Assembly (NCBI GenBank): GCA_965247055.1
Contig: CBDFGE010000003.1
Span: 124,001-188,000, forward strand
DNA: 64,000 bases
Source: CBDFGE01 sp965247055
GTDB taxonomy: Bacteria > Chloroflexota > Dehalococcoidia > Lucifugimonadales > JAGWBF01
Direction of reading: 5' to 3'
In this document: piece after piece, positions 25,638-35,000 of the stretch
How positions within the stretch are numbered: position 1 is the first letter of the stretch
Layout: each line of letters begins with the position of its first letter
Program-made: the position numbers and the translations under genes
Notes under the pieces: model-generated
The model's input: only the letters and a program-made list of their open reading frames with translations
Databases searched by the model: none
Told to the model about the DNA's origin: nothing

Positions 25638-26681
25638 CTACCCTCCTTGTTGGTGAGGTGCGGAGCTCCTCAGCGCGGCTAGCTCCGCCTTCATGCCTTC
25701 CACAAGCTTCAGCTCCACGCATCTACGGGCGGTATCTATGGCCCCGGCCACTCCTTCGGCTGTAGACGCCCCGTGTCCCACAACAATCGCCCCGTTAACT
25801 CCGAAGAGGGGCCCGCCCATCTTTTTCGGGAGGTTGTTCACCTCCCAGACGTTGGAAACGAGGGACTCAAGGCTGCTTGGGGGCAGATGTCCTTTCAGCG
25901 CCTGTTTGAGGTAGGCGGCGATGCTGGCCCCCAGACCTTCGGTAAACTTCAGGAGGATGTTTCCGACGAAGCCATCGCAAACGATAACATCGGCCTTGCC
26001 GGTGAAGAAGTCCATCCCCTCCACGTTGCCGACGAAGTCCAGGTTGCTCTCCTGGAAGAGATGGTAGCTTTCCCTTACCTGCCGGTTGCCCTTCGAGTCC
26101 TCGGCTCCGACACTGAGAAGTCCGATCCGGGGCTCCTTTATGCCCAGGAAGCTGCGGGCGAAGACGGCCCCCATGGCGGCGAAGTCGAGGAGCAGCGCTG
26201 GCCGGCAGTCCACGTTGCTGCCCATGTCCACCACTACGGTGCGGGGGGCCAGGCCCAGGAAGGGCCCACCCAGGCAGGGGCGCTCCAGTCCCTCCAGGGT
26301 CCCCAGGATGAGCGCGGCGCAGGCCATGGTGGCCCCGGTCGACCCCATGGATACCATGGCATCGGCCTCCCCCTGTTTCACCAGGTGGGTGGCCACGGCC
26401 ACCGATGCCTTTGGCTTGTGACGCAATGCCTGGACGGGGTGCTCGTCCTCGACGATCTTCCCCTCCGAGGGTACCACCCGTATGGGCAGGTCCCCAATGC
26501 CATGCTTTTGCAACTCCGCCTCCACCACGTCCCTGTCGCCCACCAGGACTACGTCAACCTTGCCGGAGCGTGTGGCCTCTACCGCCCCCTTCACCGTCTC
26601 CACGGGAGCGTGGTCGCCTCCCATGGCGTCTACCGCTACGCGAGGGATGATTCCCTCGTGACTGCCCAATCCCGTGCTCAA
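25638..26681 (-). CDS. plsX: Phosphate acyltransferase PlsX
   Basis: Converts acyl-ACP to acyl-phosphate, the donor for PlsY in phospholipid synthesis. VAVDAMGGDHAPVETVKGA near the N-terminus and VSMGSTGATMACAALILG are hallmark sequences; GNVEGMDFFTGKADVIVCDG and FVGNILLKFTEG follow. I place the start at the TTG at 26681 (AGGAGG upstream), giving 347 residues, normal for PlsX. An upstream start at 26831 would add 50 unrelated residues and overlap the dehydratase gene. Confidence 0.9.
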   Translation of the reverse strand: MSTGLGSHEGIIPRVAVDAMGGDHAPVETVKGAVEATRSGKVDVVLVGDRDVVEAELQKHGIGDLPIRVVPSEGKIVEDEHPVQALRHKPKASVAVATHLVKQGEADAMVSMGSTGATMACAALILGTLEGLERPCLGGPFLGLAPRTVVVDMGSNVDCRPALLLDFAAMGAVFARSFLGIKEPRIGLLSVGAEDSKGNRQVRESYHLFQESNLDFVGNVEGMDFFTGKADVIVCDGFVGNILLKFTEGLGASIAAYLKQALKGHLPPSSLESLVSNVWEVNNLPKKMGGPLFGVNGAIVVGHGASTAEGVAGAIDTARRCVELKLVEGMKAELAALRSSAPHQQGG

Positions 26682-26755
26682 GTGCCCCTTCCTCCTACTG
26701 GTACTGGTACGTTGCCGCCCTCCTGTGGCCACCCGGTATGTCTCCCCCGAGGCCC

Positions 26756-27154
26756 CTAATCGGGCTGGGTTATAAAGGCGGTGCCACGGACCAGCTCCTC
26801 GCCCCGGCCGTTGCTTAGCCCAATGGCGCATTCTATCGAGCGGAGCCCGTTTCCCGTCTCTTGCTTTACGACTTTTCCCCAGGTCCGCACCCTATCTCCG
26901 GGGTAGGCGGGTCCCTTGAACCGCATCTTGAGACGCCCGCCCTCGAGCCAGCCCTGGCCGTAGGCGAGGGTCAGCATCTCGTACAAGAAGGCGAGGGTCA
27001 ACATTCCGTGGGCGATGGTACTCCCGAACTGAGTGGAAGCGGCAAATTCGGGGTCGAGGTGCAGAGGGTTGTGGTCGTCCGAAGCGTCGGCGTATGTTCG
27101 TAGCTGTTCCTGGGTGATGACCTTCTCCAGTCCGGGCAGCGAGTCTCCCACCAT
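26756..27154 (-). CDS. MaoC-type (R)-hydroxyacyl dehydratase, hot-dog half with active site
   Basis: A 132-residue hot-dog-fold protein with the hydratase-2 motif: YADASDDHNPLHLDPEFA contains the catalytic Asp and His, and GSTIAHGML follows. It corresponds to the HadB half of split 3-hydroxyacyl-ACP dehydratases. Its start lies 4 bases after the partner gene's stop; both then lead into plsX and fabG. No fabZ is visible nearby, so this pair may provide the dehydratase step. Confidence 0.85.
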   Translation of the reverse strand: MVGDSLPGLEKVITQEQLRTYADASDDHNPLHLDPEFAASTQFGSTIAHGMLTLAFLYEMLTLAYGQGWLEGGRLKMRFKGPAYPGDRVRTWGKVVKQETGNGLRSIECAIGLSNGRGEELVRGTAFITQPD

Positions 27155-27158
27155 CGGA

Positions 27159-27557
27159 CTAAGCGCCCTTCCCGTCGACCAAGGGTACCAGGACGGTGGT
27201 CTTGCCAGCTATCGCAGCTTCACCACCGGAACGGTACAGGGTAAACTCCGCGGAGATGAACTGCCAACCGCCCCGGGCGATGGGCCGAGAAAGCCTGGCA
27301 GCGCAGGTTATCTCCTCGCCCCGTCTCACCATGCCCAGGGAGTGTAGCTCCTGGGCCGCATGAAGAGTGCCAGGAGGTAGGGATAGCTCCTTGAGCAAGG
27401 CCGCCAGGGCGCGGGCGGCCAGGGCCAGGGGTGGGACGACATCCAACTCTGCGTAGATAGGGAGGGAGTCGTCGACTGCCTTCAGGTACTCATCGGCGGA
27501 ATCGGGCCCAACGACCCAAGTTCCCAGTTCCAACTTCACGCCCGGTGCAGGTATCAA
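27159..27557 (-). CDS. FAS1-like dehydratase half (MaoC N-terminal type)
   Basis: A 132-residue hot-dog protein without the Asp/His motif of MaoC. AELDVVPPLALAARALAALL and LHAAQELHSLGMVRRGEEIT resemble the HadA-type N-terminal dehydratase domain that binds the acyl chain. The partner at 26756 contributes the catalytic residues. First gene of the operon; an extended -10 box lies 30 bases upstream. Confidence 0.82.
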   Translation of the reverse strand: MIPAPGVKLELGTWVVGPDSADEYLKAVDDSLPIYAELDVVPPLALAARALAALLKELSLPPGTLHAAQELHSLGMVRRGEEITCAARLSRPIARGGWQFISAEFTLYRSGGEAAIAGKTTVLVPLVDGKGA

Positions 27558-27586
27558 CGGCGCCCCCTTCGTAAATAGGCGCCGTG

Positions 27587-27595
27587 ATTATAACA
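27587..27595 (-). promoter_or_regulatory. Extended -10 promoter of the dehydratase-plsX-fabG operon
   Basis: On the minus strand TGTTATAAT (TGnTATAAT) lies about 30 bases before the start codon at 27557. No good -35 box is present, as expected for extended -10 promoters. Confidence 0.55.
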
Positions 27596-27610
27596 TAGTA
27601 TAGGGAGGGG

Positions 27611-28699
27611 CTAGCTTCTATCGCCCGGACCGAAGGGCAGGACCGGCGATTCGACCTTGGCCCAGGCGCCATCGACGCCCACGAGACTCAGCCGGGTCCC
27701 GTCGTCCGCCGCCTCCTTCCTCACATATCCCAGGCCGACTACCTCGCCCGTGGTAGGCAGCCGCGCCATCGAGGTGATGTGGCCCACCTCCTTGCCGTCC
27801 CTGGCAAGGCCGAGCCCCGCCTCAACCTCGGCTTCGGGGGAGAAGCTGAGATAGACCAGGTGCTTCTGCACCTTGTGGTAAGTGTCCAGGCGGGCAACGA
27901 CCTCCTGGCCTATATAGCAACCTTTTGTAAAGCTTATAGCGCCCCACAGGCCCGCTTCCAGCGGGTTGTAGGAGTCGCCCAGCTCTCTGCCGTGTTCGGG
28001 CGCGCCCCTCTCCACGCGAAGGAGTTCGTAGGCTTCCAGGCCGATGGGCACTGCTCCCGCGGCCACGATGGCGTCCCATACGCCCTCCGCCTCTTTCCCC
28101 TGTACAATAATCTCCAGCCTGAGCAGGTCGCCCAGGTCTCTCCTGAGGACGTGGCAGTCCACCCCGGCGACGGTAACCTTCACTGACCGATAGGGTTCGA
28201 GATGCCCCATCTTCACAGGCTCCAGGGCCCCAAGTAGAGGCCCCGCGCCGGGCCCCAGGACCGAGTACATGCTTGTGGTGGGGGTGATGTCCTCCAGGGC
28301 CACGTCGTCCACGATGGTGTACTTATCGATCCATTCCATTACCCTCTCCCTGGCGGGAGGGCTGGTCAGGAGGAGCACGTGGTCGCCGAGGTTCAGCACG
28401 GTTATCAGGTCGAGGATACGCCCCCGCTCGTCCGTCAGGACGGTGGCGGCGGCCTGGCTCGGCTCGAGGGACAACACGTCGTTGGTCGAGAGGCGGTTAA
28501 GCAGGTCGAGGACGTCCTGGCCGGTAGCCCTTATCCTTCCCGTGTAAGAGGAGTCGTGGACGGCGGCTCCCTCCATCGCGGCCAGGTACTCGGCCTGCAC
28601 GCTACTGTAGCTGCTGGGCAGTTCCCAGCCGTGCCACTCTTGAAAGCTGGCCCCCTTCCGGAGGGCATAGCCGTGGAGGGAGGTTCTCTGCGGACCCAT
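27611..28699 (-). CDS. ygfZ: YgfZ/GcvT-type folate-binding protein
   Basis: A 362-residue member of the GcvT superfamily. It has the YgfZ signature KGCYIGQEVVARLDTYHKV near residues 250-270, where the Cys is the conserved functional residue, and GRIRATGQDVLDLLNRLSTNDV in the first folate-binding domain. YgfZ proteins use tetrahydrofolate to help repair or maintain iron-sulfur enzymes such as MiaB. It lies just downstream of the A-type iron-sulfur carrier, separated by a terminator-like hairpin. The glycine-cleavage partners are not present, supporting YgfZ over GcvT. Confidence 0.87.
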   Translation of the reverse strand: MGPQRTSLHGYALRKGASFQEWHGWELPSSYSSVQAEYLAAMEGAAVHDSSYTGRIRATGQDVLDLLNRLSTNDVLSLEPSQAAATVLTDERGRILDLITVLNLGDHVLLLTSPPARERVMEWIDKYTIVDDVALEDITPTTSMYSVLGPGAGPLLGALEPVKMGHLEPYRSVKVTVAGVDCHVLRRDLGDLLRLEIIVQGKEAEGVWDAIVAAGAVPIGLEAYELLRVERGAPEHGRELGDSYNPLEAGLWGAISFTKGCYIGQEVVARLDTYHKVQKHLVYLSFSPEAEVEAGLGLARDGKEVGHITSMARLPTTGEVVGLGYVRKEAADDGTRLSLVGVDGAWAKVESPVLPFGPGDRS

Positions 28700-28729
28700 G
28701 GAGGCCTCCTGTGCAGCTACGTAAAATCA

Positions 28730-28766
28730 GTGGGCGCTGCCCTTAGCTACGAAGGACAGCGCCCAC
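28730..28766 (-). terminator. Rho-independent terminator after the iron-sulfur carrier gene
   Basis: GTGGGCGCTG (28730-28739) pairs perfectly with CAGCGCCCAC (28757-28766). On the minus strand the stem is followed by TGATTTTACG, a short T-rich tail. It lies between the carrier gene and ygfZ. Confidence 0.6.
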
Positions 28767-28790
28767 TTGCCTTAGCCTAGCCTGCTCTCC

Positions 28791-29147
28791 CTATACGCCG
28801 AAGGAGTTACCGCAACCGCAGCTCTTCGTGGCGTTTGGGTTCTGGAACACAAAGCCTTTCCCATTCAGGCCGTCGGAAAAGTCGAGCTCTGTGCCCGCCA
28901 GAAAGATATAGCTCTTCTTGTCGATGAATACCTTGACCCCGTTGTTGTCAACGATCTTGTCGTTGGACCCGGCCTCCTTCTCTACGCTGAGCGTGTAGAG
29001 GAGTCCGGAGCATCCCCCTCCCTTGACGCCCACCTTGACGAAGAAGTCGTCTCCCAGGCCATCTTTTTTGGCGAAATGTTTCAGCTTCTCCGATGCCTTG
29101 TCGGTTATCGCTATTGTAAGGGTGCCATCCTCGGCTATGACCGTCAT
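28791..29147 (-). CDS. A-type iron-sulfur cluster carrier (IscA/ErpA-like)
   Basis: A 118-residue HesB-family protein with the three cluster ligands: Cys in VGVKGGGCSGLLYTL near residue 46 and the C-terminal pair in KSCGCGNSF near 110. It transfers Fe-S clusters to apo-enzymes. The ITDKASEKLKHFAKKDG start is standard. A full sigma-70-type promoter precedes it at 29189-29218. Which of IscA, ErpA or SufA it corresponds to cannot be said from the sequence. Confidence 0.92.
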   Translation of the reverse strand: MTVIAEDGTLTIAITDKASEKLKHFAKKDGLGDDFFVKVGVKGGGCSGLLYTLSVEKEAGSNDKIVDNNGVKVFIDKKSYIFLAGTELDFSDGLNGKGFVFQNPNATKSCGCGNSFGV

Positions 29148-29188
29148 CCGACCCTCCTCCTGATATCCAGAAGCATCTCTTCGAGCTT

Positions 29189-29218
29189 ATTATAAGATGC
29201 TGCCTACAAACAAGTCAA
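29189..29218 (-). promoter_or_regulatory. Sigma-70-type promoter of the iron-sulfur carrier gene
   Basis: Minus strand TTGACT (29213-29218), 18-base spacer, TATAAT (29189-29194). The expected start is about 35 bases upstream of the ATG at 29147. Confidence 0.65.
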
Positions 29219-29346
29219 GGTGGCTGGTAGCGGGGGTGGTGGGGGTGGGAGGCCCGGGACCGCAGGGCGGCTCGGATGATGTAGAATATAGGGGTTGCGG
29301 CGCTCAGCGCGTCGAGAAGTCCGATATCCGACAAAGGAGCTGAAGG

Positions 29347-30126
29347 ATGGACCTGGGAATTCAGGGCAAGGTGGCGATCGTAACGGGTGGGAGCCAGGGG
29401 CTAGGCAGGGTGTCGGCGCTGGCGCTGGCCCGTGAGGGGGTCAACGTGGCGATCTGCGGCAGGACCAGTGACACCCTGGATAAGGCTGTGGGTGAGCTGA
29501 AAGCTCTGGGGGTGTCGGCCATAGGGGTCAGCGCGGACATATCCGAGCCCCCAGAGGCACAGAAGCTGTACGACCGGACGGCGGCGGAGCTGGGGCCGGT
29601 GGATATCCTGGTAAACAACGTGGGTGGGATACGCGGCAGCACAAGCGTGGCCACCACGGAGGAGCAGCTTAAGGCGTCCCTGGAGCTCAACGTCTTCGGG
29701 TCATTGAGGCTCATGCGGCTGGCCATCCCGGGGATGCGGGAGAGGCGTTGGGGCCGCATCATCAACATCTCGTCCATCTGGGGAAGGGAATACGGCGCCT
29801 CGGCCGACTACATGACCTCGAAGGCCGCCCTCATCGCCGCGACAAAGCACGCGGCCGTTGAGCTGGTAAAGGACAACGTACTGGCTAACTGCATCGCGCC
29901 GGGCTCCATCGTCATCCCCGGCGAGGGGCGCGGCTGGGAGCGGTTCTGCCAGCAGCAGCCGCCGGAGGTGGTGGACCAGTTTATCTCCAGGAACTTGCCC
30001 GCGGGGAGGTTCGGCTGGCCCGAGCCCATAGGAGATACCGTCGCCTTCCTGGCTTCCGAGCGGGCCAGCATGATCACCGGGGCCTGCATCAACGTGGACG
30101 CCGGGCAGAGCAAGTCGCTGATCTAA
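29347..30126 (+). CDS. Short-chain dehydrogenase/reductase
   Basis: A 259-residue SDR with TGGSQGLGRVSALALAREG (cofactor loop), NNVGGIRGSTSVAT, the catalytic Ser in INISSIWGREYG and YMTSKAAL with Tyr and Lys, and ITGACINVDAGQSKSLI at the C-terminus. The substrate is not deducible. The ATG follows AAAGGAGCTGAAGG. It stands alone, divergent from the carrier gene and convergent with the TOPRIM gene. Confidence 0.9.
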   Translation: MDLGIQGKVAIVTGGSQGLGRVSALALAREGVNVAICGRTSDTLDKAVGELKALGVSAIGVSADISEPPEAQKLYDRTAAELGPVDILVNNVGGIRGSTSVATTEEQLKASLELNVFGSLRLMRLAIPGMRERRWGRIINISSIWGREYGASADYMTSKAALIAATKHAAVELVKDNVLANCIAPGSIVIPGEGRGWERFCQQQPPEVVDQFISRNLPAGRFGWPEPIGDTVAFLASERASMITGACINVDAGQSKSLI

Positions 30127-30149
30127 GCGTGGCTCGGGCCGGGCGGCTG

Positions 30150-30812
30150 CTAGGTAGCGACGGCCCGCTCCAGCCGCTCTGTGACAGGCGACATCACAGA
30201 CTGTAGAATGGCTCCGTCCGCCCTTTGGAACAGCTCTACCACGAGCCTGGTGTCACTAAATCCACGTTTGATCACCGGTTTCACCAGTTGGAATAGCTCC
30301 TTGCTCGAATCGAAGGGCAGATCATGCCTTCTTATGACTTCGATTAGCTGCTCCAAGAGCTGGCGAAACTCCGGAACATCACGCCTGAGAGGGCCGTCAC
30401 TGAGGAGGAGTTTGATCAGGTAGCCCTCCATCACGTGGCTCAAGATGCCCAGGGCGGCCAGATCGTGGTCGTCGGGCAGGCCCATGGGGACTATATCTAC
30501 GATGGCGTCCCGGACTCGGAGGCGGTCTCCAGTCTCGCCGACATTAATAGAAGTATCCGGGAACCTTGTCGAAATCGAATCCTTATGAGACTGAATTATC
30601 TGGTTTGGAGTCCTATTATCCAGGTCTTGCGTTATGATGAGTTGGCTGGTACCAGCGGCTAGAAATCCTTCTGCTACATTCGGTATATTGTCCTTGCCCC
30701 CTGCGCTGATGGGCTCCAAAGACACGTCGTCCAATGGCGGAAGTAGACCGATCACTGCCTTAAGAAATGCTTCGTCGGTATGACCCTCAACGACGATAGG
30801 GATGGTCAGCAT
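30150..30812 (-). CDS. TOPRIM-like protein, partner of OLD-like ATPase
   Basis: A 220-residue protein without close known namesake. The N-terminus has a TOPRIM pattern: IPIVVEGHTDEAFL with Glu9, and LIITQDLDN with the Asp63-x-Asp65 pair, the expected metal ligands. The rest is mainly helical and charged. Its ATG follows directly on the TAG of the ATPase gene, with no spacing, so the two must be made together. ATPase plus TOPRIM pairs are known among anti-phage systems (for example Gabija-, OLD- and PARIS-type). The base composition is more AT-rich than that of neighbours, in line with acquisition. Assignment to a named system is not secure. Confidence 0.6.
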   Translation of the reverse strand: MLTIPIVVEGHTDEAFLKAVIGLLPPLDDVSLEPISAGGKDNIPNVAEGFLAAGTSQLIITQDLDNRTPNQIIQSHKDSISTRFPDTSINVGETGDRLRVRDAIVDIVPMGLPDDHDLAALGILSHVMEGYLIKLLLSDGPLRRDVPEFRQLLEQLIEVIRRHDLPFDSSKELFQLVKPVIKRGFSDTRLVVELFQRADGAILQSVMSPVTERLERAVAT

Positions 30813-31895
30813 CTACGTGGCACCGATGTACTTGTCCTGCATTCTGATGTCGTGTCCGATATCCATGAGCACCTTAGCATCCGGCCTGGGGATTGCTCTG
30901 GCATCGAAGGTACCGTCCTCACTGAGTCTCACGTGGTGTATCGTGAGGCCCATACCCTTTTGCTCGGCGGCCTCCAGCGCGTAGGTGATAAGCTCCAGAC
31001 TGTGAGTGGTCAAGAACAACTGCAGGTGTTGCTTGCTTGCAAGCTCGAACAGAGTCTGGGTGAGGAGCCTTAACGACTCCGGATGCTGATGGGTCTCCGG
31101 CTCCTCCACCATGAGGACCGTCCCCTCCAGCAATATTCCAAGGGCGAGTACGTTCAGGGCGTATCGTGCCCCGTCGCCCAGCCAGTCCACCGCCACCGAG
31201 CGCTCAGGTAGCAGCGCCACCAGCCGGTTGTGGCCGGAGAAGGGCATTAGGCTGAATCCCTCTACGTCGAGCTTAAAAATGTTGCTGATCATGTCTCTGA
31301 GCCTGGCGTCGCGCCTGTCTATGACGATTCTCTCCCAGAGCCCCTCCAGGAAAGGTGTCCGAAGGGTGCTCGGGTCCAGCAAATGGCCCGTTGCCAGCAG
31401 CGTGGCGTCATCATGGCCGATGTTCTGTGCTATTCGTTCCCACTCCTCACGATTCGCGAAGTTCTCCACGGAATTGCCGTGGCCTACGCCTATCCTTCTT
31501 TGCCGGGTATCGGTCTCCGACCCGTCCTTGAGTAAATGTAATACAAGCTGCGAAAGATCGCGATTCCATTCCTGGACCACCCGGGTGTTGTTGTCGAACC
31601 CAGCCTGGAGAGATATGCGGTCGTTGACGTTAAGCATGTAGTGCAGCTCACGGTATTGGTTCGCGGCTGCCTTCCCAGGGCGCTCGATCCTGCGCTTGAT
31701 TAGCTGGTCCAGGCCGCTGCGCCCCATGTAGTCAGTTACCGCGAACGCGCAGCGCATCAGCAGCAGGGCGTCCAGAACTGTGGACTTGCCCGAGTTATTC
31801 CGTCCGACCAGGACGTTGACCTGGGCCAGGTCCGAAATGGCGCCGGTCTTGATGCCCTTGAAGTTGTTTATCTCCAGGCTGCTAAGCATAGCCAT
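30813..31895 (-). CDS. OLD-like AAA ATPase (AAA_21/AAA_15 type)
   Basis: A 360-residue ABC-type ATPase related to RecF/OLD: LEINNFKGIKTG at the N-terminus, Walker A VLVGRNNSGKST at residues 28-39, a long helical insert, then LLEGTVLMVEEPETHQHPESL (signature/Walker B) and LFLTTHSLELITYAL (switch His). No nuclease domain is fused; the TOPRIM function is in the next gene. The ATG at 31895 is preferred because a TGCTATAAT promoter box ends about 25 bases upstream; the longer open frame to 32027 would overlap dnaE. Confidence 0.8.
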   Translation of the reverse strand: MAMLSSLEINNFKGIKTGAISDLAQVNVLVGRNNSGKSTVLDALLLMRCAFAVTDYMGRSGLDQLIKRRIERPGKAAANQYRELHYMLNVNDRISLQAGFDNNTRVVQEWNRDLSQLVLHLLKDGSETDTRQRRIGVGHGNSVENFANREEWERIAQNIGHDDATLLATGHLLDPSTLRTPFLEGLWERIVIDRRDARLRDMISNIFKLDVEGFSLMPFSGHNRLVALLPERSVAVDWLGDGARYALNVLALGILLEGTVLMVEEPETHQHPESLRLLTQTLFELASKQHLQLFLTTHSLELITYALEAAEQKGMGLTIHHVRLSEDGTFDARAIPRPDAKVLMDIGHDIRMQDKYIGAT

Positions 31896-31920
31896 CACCA
31901 CGGTGCATACGGATGCCTCG

Positions 31921-31929
31921 ATTATAGCA
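31921..31929 (-). promoter_or_regulatory. Extended -10 promoter of the ATPase-TOPRIM pair
   Basis: Minus-strand TGCTATAAT fits TGnTATAAT and lies about 26 bases before the chosen ATG. No clear -35 box. Confidence 0.5.
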
Positions 31930-31971
31930 CGGGCGATTTTGCGGATTTTCGGCCCCACCGGGCCAACTGCC

Positions 31972-32000
31972 TTGACCGCAAGGCCGGTCTGTAATATGGT
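31972..32000 (+). promoter_or_regulatory. Possible promoter of dnaE
   Basis: TTGACC (31972-31977), 17-base spacer, TATGGT (31995-32000). The predicted start is within about 10 bases of the dnaE ATG, and no ribosome site is present, so the mRNA could be nearly leaderless. Confidence 0.4.
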
Positions 32001-32015
32001 ACTCGCACCCCCGAA

Positions 32016-35000
32016 ATGTTCACCCACCTACACGTACATACCGAGTACAGCCTCCTCGACGGCGTCAGCCGCATTCCCAAGCTGGTGAGGCAGGCCAGGG
32101 ACCTGGGCATGGGTGCCCTGGCCATCACCGACCACGGCTCGCTCTACGGAGTCGTGGAGTTCTACATGGTGTGCCTGGAGGTGGGCATCAAGCCCATCAT
32201 CGGCTGCGAGGTGTACGTGGCCCAGGCCAGCCGCCACGACCGGGGTCCTTCGGAGAGGAGCCCCTTCCACCTGACCTTGCTGGCCAGGGATAACCAGGGA
32301 TACCGTAATCTCATGAAGCTCGTGACCCAGGCCCACATGGAGGGGCAGTACTACAGGCCCCGCATAGACCGGGAGCTGTTGGAGCAGTACCACGAAGGGT
32401 TGGTAGCCTTCTCGGGCTGCCCCACGGCTGAGGTGCCGCGGCTCATCACCGAAGGCCGTATGGAGGACGCCAGGCAGGCCGCACTGTGGTACAAGGACCT
32501 CCTGGGGGAGGGGGGATACTTCCTGGAGCTACAGCGCCATGCCCACGTGGACCAGCTCCCTGCGATTAACGAGGCCCTGGTGGGCATGGGCCGCGAGCTG
32601 GATATCCCCCTTCTCGCGACCAACGATTGCCACTACGTTCACAAGGCCGACGCGACCCTACAGGACGTGCTCATCTGTATTCATACCAATACCAATCTCC
32701 AGGACGAGAAGCGCCTGAAGATGGAGGATGACTCCTACTACCTGAAGACCCACCAGGAGATGGCGGAGCTCTTTCAGGACCTGCCCGAGGCGCTGAGCAA
32801 CGCCGAGCTCATCGCGGAGATGTGCGACGTGACGCTGGCGACAGGCCAGCTCCATCTCCCCAGGTACCCTGTACCCGAGGACGCGGACCCCGACGACTAC
32901 CTGGCCCGCCTGTGTCAAGAGGGATTCGAGCGCCTGTACTCCAGGCCGTCTCCCACGGCGAAGGAGCGCCTGAGCTACGAGCTGGAGGTAATCAAGCTCA
33001 CCCAGTTCGCCAACTACTTCCTGGTGGTGTGGGACATCGCCTCCTTCGCCCGCCAGAATGACATCCTGTTCGGTGTGAGGGGCAGCGCCGCCGCGAGCCT
33101 GGTCCTCTATTGCCTGGGAGTCACGGAGGTGGACCCCCTGGAGTACCGCCTGGTGTTCGAGCGCTTCCTGAATTTGGAGCGCAAGGAGATGCCGGATATA
33201 GACATGGACTTCCAGGATGACCGGCGGGACGAGGTGCTGGCCTACGTGACCCACCGGTACGGCCGGGACCGGGTAGCCCAGATAATCACCTTCGGCACCC
33301 TCGGGGCCAAGGCGTCTCTCAGGGACGTCGGGCGTGCCCTGGGTATGGGGTACGCCGACGTGGATAGAGTGGCGCGCATGGTGCCATTCAAGTCCCGCAC
33401 CCTGGACGACGCGCTTTCTGCCAGTGGGGAGCTGGCCGACGTCTATCGTTCCGACGAGTCCATACACAGGTTGGTGGATACCGCCAAGGCGCTGGAGGGC
33501 ACGGTGCACCACGTGAGCACCCACGCCGCGGGAGTGGTCATATCCAGCGAGCCCTTGGCGGAGTACGTACCGCTTCAGAGACCAACCAGGGGAGACGAGA
33601 GCAGCGACATCGCCATGACCCAGTACGCCATGGAGCCGGTGGCGATGCTTGGGCTTCTCAAGATGGACTTCCTGGGCCTTACCAGCCTCACCATCCTCCA
33701 GCGGGCCATCAAGATGGTTGAGGAGAGATGGGGCGTACGTGTAGACCTGCATCGCCTTCCCCTGGACGACCAGAAGACCTTCGAGCTGCTGTCCTCGGGG
33801 AAGACCACCGACACATTCCAGCTGGAAAGTGCGGGAATGCAGCGCTACATCAAAGAGCTCAAGCCCTCCTCCCTCGACGACATCGCCGCCATGATAGCCC
33901 TCTACCGGCCAGGCCCCATGGAACACATAGATACCTTTATAAATGCCAAACACGGAATGGTCCCGATAAAGTACCCCCACCCCAGTCTGAAGGAGATCCT
34001 GGAAGAGACCCACGGGGTGATCGTCTACCAGGACCAAGTCCTCCTGATCCTTCAGGCCTTTGCCGGCTATTCCCTGGGACGCGCCGACATCGTGCGCAAG
34101 GCGATGGGGAAGAAGATACCCGAGCTGATGAGGCAGGAGAGGGAGGGGTTCATAGAGGGGGCTGTTGGCAAGGGCTTCACACGAGAGCTGGCCCAAGAGG
34201 TGTTCAACCTCATTGAGCCCTTCGCCGGCTATGCCTTCAACAAGGCCCACAGTGTAAGCTATGCGCTGATCTCCTACTGGACGGCCTACTTCAAGGCCAA
34301 CTTTCCGCTGGAGCACATGGCCTCGGTGCTGAACTCTCGTCTCGACAACCCGGAGAAGACGGCCAGCGCAATCGGCGAGTGCTTCCGCATGGGGATTCCG
34401 GTGCTGCTGCCCGACGTCAACCGCAGTGGTGTGCATTTCACTCCGGACAGGGACGACAAGGGGACTCCGGCCTTGCGGTTCGGACTGGCGGCCATCAAGA
34501 ATGTGGGAGAGGGTGCCGTCCGGCCCCTCGTCGAAGAGAGGGAGAAGGGAGGAGCTTTCGCCAGCATGGAGGAGTTCTGCACCCGGGTGGACCTTCGGGG
34601 TCTGAACCGCAGGAGCCTGGAGAGTCTCATCAAGGTGGGCGCCTTCGACTCACTTGGCAACCGTGGCGCACTCCTGAAGGGAGCGGACCAGGTCCTCTCC
34701 ATGTCCCAGAGGGAGGCCCACAGGAGGCAGACCGGCCAGTCCAGCATGTTCGACGGGGCTGAGGCGGGACCGATGGCGGCCATGAATGTCAACGGCGAGG
34801 ACGTGCTTGCTCAGGAGAAGGTGTCCTGGGAGAGGGAGCTCCTGGGCGTTCCTCTTTCGGAAAACCCCTTCAAGTCCATCGCCTTGGTCAACACCGCGGG
34901 GGCCGTCACCTCCAGGGACGAGCTGGATGCCGATATGGATGGGCAAAGGGTGACCTTGCTGGGGCAGGTGGCCTCCATCTCCGAGCGGGCGACCCGGGAT

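Noticed and set aside
32658..34436. Long open frame antisense to dnaE
   Set aside because: Shadow of the GC-rich codon pattern of dnaE; no family resemblance and no ribosome site.
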